This document shows positions 37,601-45,530 of a stretch of DNA of 64,000 nt, in pieces. The stretch spans positions 23,702,533 to 23,766,532 of the forward strand of contig JAKZAP010000001.1 of the NCBI GenBank assembly GCA_023053575.1, read 5' to 3'. Source of the stretch: Branchinecta lynchi (Eukaryota; Arthropoda; Branchiopoda; Anostraca; Branchinectidae). Under the pieces are notes generated by a model, which did not search any database, was not told the origin of the DNA, and was given only the letters and a program-made list of their open reading frames with translations. The translations under genes were made by a program, and so were the position numbers. Each line of letters starts with the position of its first letter. The stretch's first letter is position 1.

Positions 37601-39242
37601 CGGGCTCGCGAACCATTCCCATTCAAGGGACCGGCAAAAGTGATTTCAGCCAGAAATAAAACAATACTGCATCCTGTGAATTAGGAGATTACGAAATAGG
37701 CCATCAATAAACTTGAACTACCTAAATTAAAGGAGTTATATCATAAGCATTCTAGCACTTGCGACGTCTAGAACCCCCCAACCCAAGACCCAAGATGAAG
37801 CCACAACTCGATCCGACCGCTGGGTCATCTAGCGGTGCGGGTCGGAAGCGCCTGACATGGGGGGGGGGGGGATGGAATCATACTTTGACTTTGGATCTAA
37901 CGAAATGTCTTTATTGTAGCAGGCATATGGAAAATGTGTAGAAATTTAAACTAATTATTTGCATCTAAAGAATTAAGGATGTAAACTAGATCACAATAAA
38001 CAAACGACGTATATTATACTAAATTCGTTATAATGATTTCTTGAAGATTCTGAAATTGAACTAAATAATATTCAGCTTCCGAGACCAAAAAATGTCAAAC
38101 TGGCCGATGATTTCTTCTTCGCACATATCTAAACGTCCACATGGTGATATACTTAGTTGTTTTAATCCTCTTACACGCCACTCGATCTTCTCGAATATTT
38201 TAGTAATCTTTGACCAGCGCCAGGAGATCAATGAATAGTTATTTAGCAATGGCGGATTCGCCTTCAGGAGTGAATTGTGTTCAAGTAATTTGTGGATAAC
38301 GTTGATTACAGTGAGGATTTTGGGGAAAACAAAGGCAGCAGTGTGTTCGTAAAAATCCGACCCATCGAAAACTGATGGTGTCTCCCACCTCCTCGGCCTA
38401 CATGAATCAAAGACTTTAAGTGACCGACGAAATACACTTTCAACAACTTGGGGGCGAAGACTGTCCCCAGGAGAGCCGTTCGTTTCCTCCTCCCCTCCTG
38501 TAGTCCGTGCGTCGGTCAGATTGGAACACTGGCAGTCGGTTTTTGCCATCCTGTCAAGTCATTTCTTTAAACTAACTATACTGTCTAACCTGTGTATCAA
38601 GTTTGTTAATTAATTTGTAAATATTTTGGTTCGGCTATATATTTGAATAAATTTGATTGATTGATTAAACCTGGTGAATATAAATGATTGTATTGAAGTA
38701 ATGAATGTAAAACGATTTATCTGAACATAAAAAGGAAATCAATCGTGTATGAGAACATGAGTCTTCTGCACTCTTACTTTCTCTTGAGTAGCCTACATGG
38801 AGTACAGTAGAGGTATGTTTCTTTAAAGTTAAACTGATCCGTGTGGTGCAATTTTAATTCACTTATCCTGGTTCACAGACGGCGTGGAATCCACATTTCT
38901 GCGTTCTGCGCCAATTTTGCTAAATTCTTCGTTAGCAAATTTAAACTTCTGCCTCTGACGATGACGATTATCAGTCGCAAATAATATAAAAGCTTAAACA
39001 TAACTGGGAGTTATGTATAAATTTGGAAGTAAAATTTGAAAAGCACTACAAAAAAGACTAGAAGTCCCATCTGGTTGGGAAGTCAGCAAAAGTAGGCCTA
39101 CAAAGCTTTTATTTTATACTTTTCTATTTTGTTGAGTAACCTACAGGGGCGAGAGTTGGGACCATTTCTGATTTTATTCTGGGTAAGCGCAGTTAGCACA
39201 ATAATGTAAAAACAAAACTTACGAGTATTCGGAGTCTGACAT
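17299..39242 (-). CDS. TnT: Troponin T, whole coding span (spliced, minus strand)
   Basis: Troponin T is the thin-filament protein of striated muscle that anchors troponin I and C to tropomyosin and passes on the calcium signal. The joined exons give about 395 residues, close to the insect protein. In order: an acidic N-terminus (MSDSEYSDEEEV), the tropomyosin-binding helical region (AELDAQLQEYIAEW, then a highly charged Lys/Glu/Arg helix), the conserved core (EKKISLSIRIKPLSLDG, KAQELWE, LETEKYDLEERQKRQDYD), ALTGKYP, the PKIQLASKFERRVD segment, GWEATFNE, LPKWFGERPG, and a poly-Glu tail before TAA. Every exon boundary agrees in phase. The Glu-rich C-terminal extension is known from arthropod troponin T. 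Two exon pairs look mutually exclusive, and N-terminal microexons add further isoforms. Upstream non-coding exons are expected because the ATG exon begins at an acceptor. Confidence 0.96.
18071..18149 (-). CDS. TnT: Troponin T exon, GWEATFNE segment
   Basis: 79 nt, acceptor TATGTACAG, donor GTAAGAT. It reads GWEATFNESAEKYWQDRMGE and continues to SRPK, then one base of an Ala codon. It corresponds to the GWD...EK.W...K segment just before LPKWFGERP in insect troponin T. It joins either member of the PKIQ/PKVR exon pair in phase 0. Confidence 0.93.
19021..19101 (-). CDS. TnT: Troponin T alternative exon 2b (PKIQ form)
   Basis: 81 nt, phase 0 at both ends, acceptor CCCCGTAG, donor GTAAGT. It reads PKIQLASKFERRVDHRSYTD then KKHLYAG. 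This is the form closer to the usual insect sequence. Its twin lies only 109 bases upstream. Both are 81 nt, so either one keeps the frame, and having both would also keep it. Confidence 0.92.
19211..19291 (-). CDS. TnT: Troponin T alternative exon 2a (PKVR form)
   Basis: 81 nt, phase 0 at both ends, acceptor CTATTTCTGTAG, donor GTAAGT. It reads PKVRLASKHERSTDRRTFGD then KKTLYEG. It aligns without gaps to the exon at 19021-19101 and differs at 11 of 27 positions. Good splice sites and an intact frame suggest a used alternative, most simply mutually exclusive with its neighbour. Confidence 0.9.
19831..19852 (-). CDS. TnT: Troponin T microexon (22 nt, EALTGKYP)
   Basis: The acceptor is CTTTTCAG and the donor GTAAGT. 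The first base completes a Glu codon (GA from either upstream exon of the first pair plus A), then ALTGKYP in phase 0. ALTGKYPPK is a hallmark string of arthropod troponin T. The second Pro is the first codon of the next exon. The exon sits between the two alternative pairs and is needed to keep the frame, so it must be constitutive. Confidence 0.9.
20105..20305 (-). repeat. Dispersed repeat, copy 3 of 3 (inverted, in a troponin T intron)
   Basis: Reverse complement of the repeat at 12870 and 14350, sharing TTACTCCTTCTTCCTGAGGA and ATCGTGGTGATTGATTGACA. Confidence 0.6.
20611..20654 (-). ncRNA. Degenerate hammerhead-like copy in a troponin T intron
   Basis: On the minus strand: GAGC, core CTGAAGA, a stem II region, GAAAGATA, then GCTC, so stem I (GAGC/GCTC) is intact. 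Stem II has lost pairs next to the core, so I expect it to be inactive. It lies beside the phrase GATACGTCAGCTAA that accompanies other copies. Confidence 0.4.
20774..21016. mobile_element. Inverted-repeat element with TAGTTGCG ends (243 bp)
   Basis: The left end TAGTTGCGTTTTTGATCGAA is matched in reverse complement by the right end. If the ends are trimmed to AGTTGCG...CGCAACT, both flanks are AAT, a possible 3-bp duplication. It contains an internal palindrome (ACGCCGTCGGCGGCGT) and no coding frame. Broken copies lie at 15880-16340. Confidence 0.6.
21326..21396 (-). CDS. TnT: Troponin T alternative exon 1b (KQQLRHKAL form)
   Basis: 71 nt, starts in phase 0, ends with GA of a Glu codon; acceptor TTCATTAG, donor GTAAGT. 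It reads LKELKERQKQQLRHKALKRG then LDP. It is nearly identical to the insect sequence. Its twin is at 22531-22601. Confidence 0.93.
22531..22601 (-). CDS. TnT: Troponin T alternative exon 1a (RQQNRQKAL form)
   Basis: 71 nt, same phases as exon 1b, acceptor CTGCTTTTAG, donor GTAAGT. It reads LKELKERQRQQNRQKALKLG then LDP, differing from 1b at 4 of 23 residues. Including both exons shifts the frame and meets a TGA inside 1b after 12 codons, so only one can be used. That is strong evidence for a mutually exclusive pair. Confidence 0.92.
23379..23600 (-). CDS. TnT: Troponin T core exon (222 nt)
   Basis: 74 codons, phase 0 at both ends, acceptor TTTTCCTTGCAG, donor GTAAGT. It reads from FSNVETARMDLLKSKEQLEE through KKISLSIRIKPLSLDGMG and KAQELWEAIIHLETEKYDL to EERQKRQDYD. 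This is the most conserved stretch of the protein and makes the identification secure. It forms the coiled coil with troponin I. Confidence 0.97.
23909..24122. repeat. 43-bp tandem repeat with internal palindromes, in a troponin T intron
   Basis: About five units, each made of ATACCACGGTCTAAAGTCG, then TTTTGGCAGTTACC, then a variant of TGGTATC. Neighbouring units meet at palindromes such as TACCGTGGTATCTGATACCA. A stray copy of the junction lies near 24356-24382. No coding frame. Confidence 0.75.
24557..24646 (-). CDS. TnT: Troponin T exon (90 nt)
   Basis: Acceptor TCTTTTTCTAG, donor GTGAGT, phase 0 at both ends, 30 residues: DQKAANPNFKVQKKEGLAPI then NPTSTGVSDK. It corresponds to the variable linker (KGPNFTI... 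in insects) just before the conserved KSKEQLEEEKK core. Confidence 0.9.
24647..25660 (-). other. Troponin T intron with hammerhead-like fragments
   Basis: Contains two decayed half-copies of the GGGCCGAAATATC family (about 24852-24890 and 24900-24925, opposite orientations). The rest is AT-rich with nothing I can name. Confidence 0.35.
25661..25825 (-). CDS. TnT: Troponin T exon, charged helix (165 nt)
   Basis: 55 codons, phase 0 at both ends, acceptor TTTGTATATAG, donor GTAGGA (slightly weak). It reads VLREDEDKRLALQKREEEDR through AEEKRRRLEEIEKKR to QVAVQASK. This is an almost purely charged helix, the tropomyosin-binding arm, matching the EEKKQREIEEKR region of insect troponin T. Confidence 0.93.
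27136..27264 (-). CDS. TnT: Troponin T exon (129 nt, LQEYIAEWRKQR)
   Basis: 43 codons, phase 0 at both ends, acceptor TTGTTAG, donor GTAAAC. It reads ARQDAKRAELDAQLQEYIAE then WRKQRGKEEDELKRLKDKQA and KRK. It matches the tropomyosin-binding segment (KR..LD.QL.EYI..WRKQR) found in all troponin T proteins. Confidence 0.94.
27265..29456 (-). other. Troponin T intron filled by the ~290-300-bp-unit repeat
   Basis: About 27777-29200 is a copy of the repeat family that starts GTGCCATATACCGATCACTTT, continues with GTC-rich runs (GTCTGTCTGTCTGTCGG) and the phrase GATGAAACTTGGCAGG, carries poly-G tracts, and ends AAGTGCCATATGAGCTCCTA. A half hammerhead-like motif (CTGAAGAGGACCC) is near 27713. No exon seen. 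Confidence 0.6.
29457..29514 (-). CDS. TnT: Troponin T exon (58 nt, N-terminal region)
   Basis: Acceptor TTGTCTAG, donor GTAAGG. The first base completes the codon left open upstream (GT or AA plus G), then VGAGAGDEHHEVQGAELLK in frame. It has the acidic character expected of the hypervariable N-terminus. The end joins the next exon in phase 0. Confidence 0.85.
30288..30302 (-). CDS. TnT: Troponin T candidate microexon (15 nt)
   Basis: Acceptor TTTTTCCACCAG, donor GTAAGT. In the frame set by its neighbours it encodes RPSKK after a split Val. Being 15 nt and flanked by the same phase on both sides, it can be kept or skipped. Short optional exons in this region are typical of troponin T genes. 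Confidence 0.7.
30930..31097. mobile_element. Short inverted-repeat element, CACTGTAAAAA ends, TA flanks (168 bp)
   Basis: Starts CACTGTAAAAA and ends TTTTTACAGTG, with TA immediately outside both ends. The inside has a second inverted block (TACTGGGATTAATC / GATTAATCCCAGTA). TA duplications fit the Tc1/mariner-type superfamilies. No coding frame. Confidence 0.65.
32502..32525 (-). CDS. TnT: Troponin T candidate microexon (24 nt)
   Basis: Acceptor GCTCAATTCCAG, donor GTAAGT. In the frame of its neighbours it encodes REPERNK plus parts of two shared codons, with no stop; the other frames do contain stops. The length is a multiple of three. A cassette exon is likely but not proven. Confidence 0.5.
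33756..33758 (-). CDS. TnT: Troponin T candidate 3-nt microexon
   Basis: The bases GAA lie between a strong acceptor (GACATTTTCTTTCAG) and a strong donor (GTAAGTAT) with nothing else between. Inclusion would insert one Lys after the split Val and keep the frame. It could instead be a chance pairing of sites, or a stepping-stone site used in splicing the long intron in two steps. Confidence 0.35.
34127..34151. repeat. Short perfect hairpin inside a hammerhead-like repeat
   Basis: CGAGCCTGCA and its exact reverse complement are separated by five bases (ATCAA). It sits between the two inverted arms of the repeat at 34086-34209. Confidence 0.7.
34165..34207 (+). ncRNA. Candidate minimal hammerhead ribozyme in a troponin T intron
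   Basis: CTGACGA (34169-34175), a stem II hairpin with CCTT/AAGG closed by a loop GCCAAG, then GAAATATC (34196-34203). Stem I can pair CAG with CTG but has a mismatch next to the core. The core is complete; the stem I mismatch suggests reduced or lost activity. Confidence 0.5.
34983..35160. mobile_element. Inverted-repeat element with ACATGTTTGCG-like ends, copy 1
   Basis: The left end (ACACGTTTGCGCATCCTTGT) is matched in reverse by the right end (ACAAGGATGCGTAAACATAT). The same ends frame a second copy at 49113-49260. No coding frame. Confidence 0.5.
35984..35998 (-). CDS. TnT: Troponin T second coding exon (15 nt, acidic)
   Basis: Acceptor TTTATTTTTCAG, donor GTAAGT. It completes Ser, then DEEE and two bases of Val. 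With the ATG exon it gives MSDSEYSDEEEV, the usual acidic start of troponin T. Very strong splice sites on both sides. Confidence 0.88.
36577..36965. mobile_element. hAT-like inverted-repeat element, CAGGGACC ends (389 bp)
   Basis: The ends are long: CAGGGACCTATAAATTT on the left, the near reverse complement on the right, about 33 bp in all. Both flanks read GTATTAC (7 bp). CAGGG ends fit hAT elements, which usually give 8-bp duplications. A truncated copy starts near 44208. No coding frame. Confidence 0.7.
38061..38549 (-). other. Unidentified 162-codon open frame in a troponin T intron
   Basis: An uninterrupted frame starting MAKTDCQCSNLTDARTTGGE and ending WSRKLNII. It has no recognised domain, signal peptide or membrane segment. 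It is followed on the other strand by an AT-rich stretch ending in TTGATTGATTGATT (about 38560-38668), which looks like the tail of a plus-strand LINE, so the open frame may be antisense to a decayed retroelement. It could also be chance. Confidence 0.25.
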
Positions 39243-39262
39243 CTTGAGAGAAAATTACAGGT
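39223..39262 (-). CDS. TnT: Troponin T first coding exon (start codon)
   Basis: The exon opens at an acceptor (TTATTTTTTCAG at 39263-39274), has 20 bases of leader, then ATG at 39242-39240 and MSDSEY plus two bases of Ser, then donor GTAAGT. This ATG is chosen because it gives the canonical MSD(D/S)E start and the phase matches the next exon. The acceptor means at least one non-coding exon lies upstream; a donor-like site at 40383-40388 is one candidate. Confidence 0.9.
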
Positions 39263-41184
39263 CTGAAAAAATAAGAAAGAATTTAGTGGGCTAACTTACA
39301 TTATGATTATGCTACCCAAGCCTTTGGTAAACTTTACCTAATTTTACACATACGAGAGGTGGCTCATTCGATTTTGGTGTGCTCACACAGTGTTCTGTCC
39401 ATACCGAAGTCCGCTTTTATTACCCGAAAAATCCTATCCGACAGTTCTCTTCGCATTCTACAAAAAAAAAATAGCTCAGGCGCTGGCGTGATTTAGATAT
39501 GCTGCCAGTCCACTCTCATACAGACTTTAGAAAGCACGACGCTCCAACTCATCCATCTTCTTCTAATAATAGGCATTTTCCAAGGACCGATCACCATATT
39601 TTTTTTCTCGCAGTAATTCTGTAGCGCAAGCTCTAGCTGCGGGCGGGCAGCTAATCTGGTTTTGCTGCTCTATGCTTGTCGTCAAAACAAATCGGGCAAG
39701 TAGCAGGAAGGTTACAAAAGCTGCACTCTTTGTCACCGGAGTTCTCACCGGTTGTCTCCGGTTTTTCTTATAAGCCGTTTTTCCATCCACCGGTGACTAC
39801 TCACTAGTGTTATAACCCGTTTCTGAGCTAACCGGTGCCCGGTTTTACCTCACCGGTGTGGACTAACCAAAACCTGCTTGGGAGCCCGGCTTTACCGAGG
39901 AGCAAGGTTTCGTCAACTCACCGGTGATCCAAAAAACGCGTTATAAGAGAAAAACCGGACACTGGTGACAAAATACCAGAGGCAGCCCGGAGTGCAACGA
40001 ACGCAGCTAAAAAATATCAGACAGAGCGGCCAGTCGCTGAGGGTTTGCGCAACAGCATTACAGCCTGAAAATACATGATAGAAGTTTAACAAAAAATACT
40101 TCCTTGGAGAGTACTTTATAATTATTATCCAAAATATGAGAGAAAGATGGACGAGTTAGCCACGCTCTGCCAACGAACTTCCTTCTTGTCACACAGTCTT
40201 AATTATCAACAGTCACCGCACTCGGTTTCACAAGATGTCCGCACCTCCTGGGTTACATTTAACGCAATACCACTTAATCCAGAACTGATAGATATAGACA
40301 CTTCCACAAATTAGGGTACAATTGCCTTTGAAACGAAATCAAAAATCCAAAATCCTCGATTACGAAACTTGGAAAATTCTTCACTTACACTTCCAGGCAC
40401 GAAAGTCGGGACTCGATTCGCGTACCGTGCGCGAATGACTTCAACCACTTCCCAGGAACGTTGGCACACGGACTGGAGACACAAATAGAACTTATCACCT
40501 TCCAGAGTCTTTCTTTCTTCCTGACCATTGGCTCAGGACCTGGAACCAGGACAGGAGTCGCGCACAGCGCTCCGCTATCAGGTCTAGGAAGTGAATTAGT
40601 AAGTTCCGGCAGATCAAATACTACTGCATGTGACTCAGTCCAAATCTACTGTCACACGCCACAAACAATCCCGAAACAACCCTACATATGAATCTAACTG
40701 TAAACCAACGAAGTTCCGTCTTTCGAGGTCAGAAAATAGATTGATTCAGACCGGTCTGTTACACTAAACATTTTTTTGAAACTCATGCTCAAACGCTGGG
40801 GTATGCTGGCAGGGGTGAGCATGGGTCATGCCATGCCTATGTGTACCACTTAATTCCCCAGAGGGGAATAACTAAAATCAACTGTAGGCTACCCTCTATT
40901 TCGTTACAACCGTAAACCTTTTCTTCCACATACATGTCATATGCCGTACAAGGAAAGAAGACCAAAGGGGTCGATGGGATCCCAAAGGTGAATATTTGTC
41001 GGACTTCCTGATACAGATAATCGGGGGTACATAAATACATATACACAAATATATAAATGTAGGCTACCATTCCTAAAATTTTTATCCCAGTAAATGTCGG
41101 TTGCATATTTACAACTTTCTCCACCTATAGGGTAAGAAGTGTATCAATTAACCTAATGCCAAATCCTAACCTAACGAATTTCCA

Positions 41185-43067
41185 GGTTTTAGCAAGCAGA
41201 ATTTCTTCTCTGATGAGCAAACCAAGTTCAGCTACGGATTTAACATGTTTGTATACCTAAATAAAATCTTCGCGGCTTCCGAAACAAATTTAAGGTAAGC
41301 TAAATATCGGGTTTGGGCCGGATTCCGGGTGAACTACTTGTCCAGCAAGAAAACAAAGTTCAAAAAAGGATTCAGCATGTCTCCTTCATTACCTCTGCAC
41401 TGAATTTCTAATGAACTTAAATTCTCTAATCAACTTCAGAAAACAATTTTAGGTAAGCTTAATTTCCGGTTTCCGCCGGATTCCGGGCGAAGTATTCGTC
41501 CGGAAAGAAAAATTCAAAAATGGACTCAGAATGTCTCCTTACCTCTGTACCGAATCTAATCACCTCAGAAAAACTTTTCCTTCTGCCAGATTTTCAAGTT
41601 TTGGCCGGGTTCCGAGCGAACTACTTGTCCGGCAAGAAAAAAAGTTTTAGATATGGAGTCGAAGTGTCTCCTTACCCCTAAATCGGCTGTCTTATTAGTT
41701 TTACAAAAATATTCATTTCGCTCAACCTGAAACCCCCTCCCCCACCCATAAATATACGGCTACTCATATCTCGTGAACCAGTGCAGGTACAAACTTGGTA
41801 CACTTGTGGGTACTGGGGGGGGGGGGGGCATTTACGACCTTGACATGTACTTTGACCAAAAGGATCCTCACAAAGTTTGGTCGAAATATCTTACTCCTGC
41901 AAGAGTCATCGTGGTAACAGACAGACAAGCTTTACGAAGTCAAAGTATCCGATCACTGACTTTCCGGGATCCCAAAATCAGAGGCGTCACGTATGGGGAG
42001 GGAGGGAGGGAGGGAGGCAATCCCCCAGTTTTGTCGGAGAATGAGATCATCGCAAATCGACGCAAAATCGTCGATTTTTGGGATCCCAAAACGTAAGTGG
42101 AGGGATACGTATGAAATCGCAAAAGTTGTCCGTCTGTCCGTCCGTCCGTCTGTGAGCACGATACCTCTCGAACGGAATGAGATGTTTTGAAGAAACTTGG
42201 TGTGAGGATTCTTTTGGGTCAAGGGGGCAAACAAAATATTTTCAAACAGCTAATGAGATACTTGATTCAGGGGTAAGAAGACATGCTGAACACGATTATG
42301 AAAACCATTTTCCCGCCGGAGAAGTCGTTCGTCCAGAATCGGCTAAAACCGGAAAGTCTGTTAAAAGTAAGTTTTATTTGATGCTCATTAGATGTTCGGT
42401 TTAGTGGCAAGAAGATATGCTGGACATTTATGTGAAACTCATTTTATAGGACAAGAAGTTAGCCCGGAATCCGGCCAAAATCGGAAAATTTCCCAAGAGC
42501 AAAAGATTTATTTGTAGTTGATTAGATGTCCGATTTAGGGGTAAGAAGAGATACAGAATCCATATAAGAGAGTCATTTTTTAACCGGACATATAGTTCGT
42601 CCGGAATCCGGCTGAAGCCGGAGAATTTGTTATAAGTTAAACTTTTATTTGAAGTTGATTAGATGTTTGATTTAGGGGCAAGGAGATACGCTGAATTCAG
42701 TTTTGAGCTTTATATCTTCGTCGGACAAGTAGTTCTGGAATTCGGAAGAAACCGGAAAATTGGCAGAAGTAAGGCAGGAAGTTTCGGTCGGTTTCGTCAA
42801 AAGAGGTATTACTTATAGGACTAAACACACATGCTGAATCCATATCCGAGCTTGGTTTTCTCGTGATTAGATTCGGTACAGAGGTAAGGAGACATTCTGA
42901 GTCCATTTTGAATTTTTTTGAATTTGGCCTTAATCTGTTTCTATTTTTTAATAGTAAAAATTTTCAAGGAGCCCGGTGAAGACTGGAACTGGCGAAGACA
43001 AGTCCCGATTGTCTGGATCTAAGATTGAATTTTTGGGATCCCATCGAAACCTTTGGTCTTGTTCTAA
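41185..43067. repeat. Two copies of the 137-bp-unit repeat, head to head
   Basis: The left part (41185-41940) carries the units in reverse complement; the right part (41968-43067) carries them forward. The right copy has the usual start (GGGATCCCAAAACGTAAG, then the GTCCGTCTGTCCGTCC block) and the usual end (GGGATCCCATCGAAACCTTT). Recurring phrases are CGGAATCCGGC and GAAGTTGATTAGATG. No coding frame. Confidence 0.7.
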
Positions 43068-44589
43068 AAAGCAGTTGATTTGGCTGAAACAGTCGGGAAA
43101 AATTACCAGCCAGTCGGTAAATTACCTTGCCCCCTTAAACGTTTTGGCTAGTAACGCCTCTGTGTTCTATCTCGTAGGCTTAACAAAAAAAAAATACTTT
43201 TTTTTCGCTCCTTAATTTGAAATTCCCTCCACCACCCCTAAATATACAGTTACCAATCTACGCACTTGACCTGTACTTTGACCAAAAGACTCCTCATACG
43301 AACTTTGAACGAAATATCTGAAGCCTTTCGAGGGCTATCGGCAGAGATGGGCGAATCCAAATCTGGATTCGGATTTGAATCCAGGATTCGTCCTTTTGGT
43401 CGGATTCGAATCTGGATTCGAATCTTCTGCTAGTCAGGCTGGATTCGGATTCGGATTCCAAACCCTCAACCCTACGAACCTTAAATTTCTAGTCTACATC
43501 CTTCCAGCTTTCGTTTCCCAAATTTTACACAGTGACCTTAGGCACGCCACCATTTGATCTCCACCACCAACCATCCTCAGTAATTTATCACCTTAATTTA
43601 TTACCTTTCTTGGGACGGGTACTGGCATCATAGTTAAATGTATTTGGGTCGTAAAATAAACTGAACTGAACTGAACATAGTTAGCGCTTTAGAGTCCTAA
43701 AAACTCAAAGCCGTTCCTTCTGTTTCGGCTGTCGAAATAATGTTGACTAAATAAAATGAAATAATATTTGTTCTAATTACTAAGATGTATAGCACTTGTA
43801 CAAGTTCACCATCACCTTAAACTAATGAGCAATAATCTGATCCGGCCCGATTGCTGCCTATAGCGATGTTTTATTCCTTAGTCTTGAGGCAATGTTATAA
43901 AATCATTCACGATCTAAATCACAAAACATGTATTTCTGGAAACTTCCCAAATCCTGTTCCACAAAAGCTCTCATATTCCAGCTAATTTTATTCCTCATCC
44001 AAAATCGACCCCCCCCCCCCAACAAAAAACAAACTCAGCTAGCTCCTCACATTCACACATAATAATCCTCATCCGCATGTTTTCAAACATTGGTATACGT
44101 GATATCATATTTGTGTGATGAAGACTGCATTCCCGACCTGATGTTACTGCGAGGGTGTAGTAAGCCAGATAAAAGATGGTACGAGGTGAGGTGCACCACC
44201 GAAACAGCAGGGACCCATAAATTTCCTGTAATGTTTTCCATTCAGGGGGCCAGTCAATAAGAGATTTTTGATGCCCTCTTGACCGAGCACGAGATAGTTC
44301 GAGAAGTACCCACGGGGATAAAAATACCCTACTATCCAGATAGAAAAAAATTGTCGCAGCTATTGGGCTGAACTAGGGAATATTTATTTCTCTGTAATGG
44401 AAGAGTGTCCTGGATCTTTTGTCCTAGCTTAGGTACCTGGTGGCATGCTGAATAGTACTGAGTGAAGATGGCTCATACAGAAAGGTATTATTTGTATATA
44501 ATCATTTTTGTGTACGAATGAAGAGTTGTGTTGTGTCAAAGATGCAGCCATTGACAGTGTGTGATAAGTTGTCTTGTGGTCTTTCGGCA

Positions 44590-45530
44590 TGCACCCGATA
44601 AAAATTTACAGAATTTGATTTTTTATGTGAAAAAAAAACCTGATGTGCCGACGAGAATGCCGACGCCTGACAAAACCATCGAGCATTTGATTTGTTCTAT
44701 GTTTTGCTGCACTAAACTGTACAGAACTTGATTTCTTATGTGAAAAATTAATGCCTTGGACCGATAAGACTTGAACTTCCCGGGTGCACCCGACAAAGTT
44801 TGCAGGATTCTCGTCCTTGCGTATAAAAAGAACCTGATGTGCTGACGAGTTGACCGACACAAACCTAAAAACAATATTTCTTCTGGATTAACAAGGCACA
44901 ATAAAAGCATGCAGAATTTGATTTATTCATTGTTTTGACCGACAAATGTTTGCAGGATTTCCTTTCTTGCGCATAAAAAGAACCCAATGTAGCGACGAGT
45001 CAACTATCGCCCGACAAAACAATCGTGAGACATGCAGGGGCGTCACTAGCCTTTTACCTTGGGGGGGGGGGGGACGTCCGGTTTGAGCCGACGGACTTAA
45101 AAATGCGGCAACAAAACGCGCCGTTGCCGCAGCGCACAGAATAGAACCGGGGTAAAACTAACTATAATGCATCCGTAAAGATTATTCCTTTGATGTAATT
45201 TCGTAGATTAAAGTTCCCATACTTGGCTTTTCATTTTAGCTTTCGCTAAAATGCAAAGCTTCCAACGACTGTACGAAGAACAAGTAAAACTAAGCGCCGC
45301 AAGCGAATTTTTTTAATCTGCCTTTATATATAAATAAAACACAAAATAAATAAAATTGTGCATGCTTTTGTCAGGCGTCGGTCGACTCGATGGCACATCG
45401 GGTTCTTTTTATACGCAAGAAATGAAATCCTGCAAACATTTATCGCTTTTGCAGGGTGTCGGTCGACTCGTCGGCACATCTGGTTCTACTTATACTTAAG
45501 AATTCAAATTTTGCAAACCCTGTCGGGCGC
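44590..45530. repeat. Cluster of short direct and inverted repeats
   Basis: A unit with the words TTTGCAGGATT, GCGTATAAAAAGAACC and CCGACGAG recurs at 44620-45010 and in reverse complement at 45360-45520. A poly-G tract lies at 45060. It is not coding. It probably represents two inverted fragments of one dispersed element. Confidence 0.5.

Noticed and set aside
40383..40388. Donor-like site (GTAAGT, minus strand) as the end of a troponin T first exon
   Set aside because: It is well placed about 1.1 kb upstream of the ATG exon, but no promoter or start site can be seen, so it stays a candidate only.
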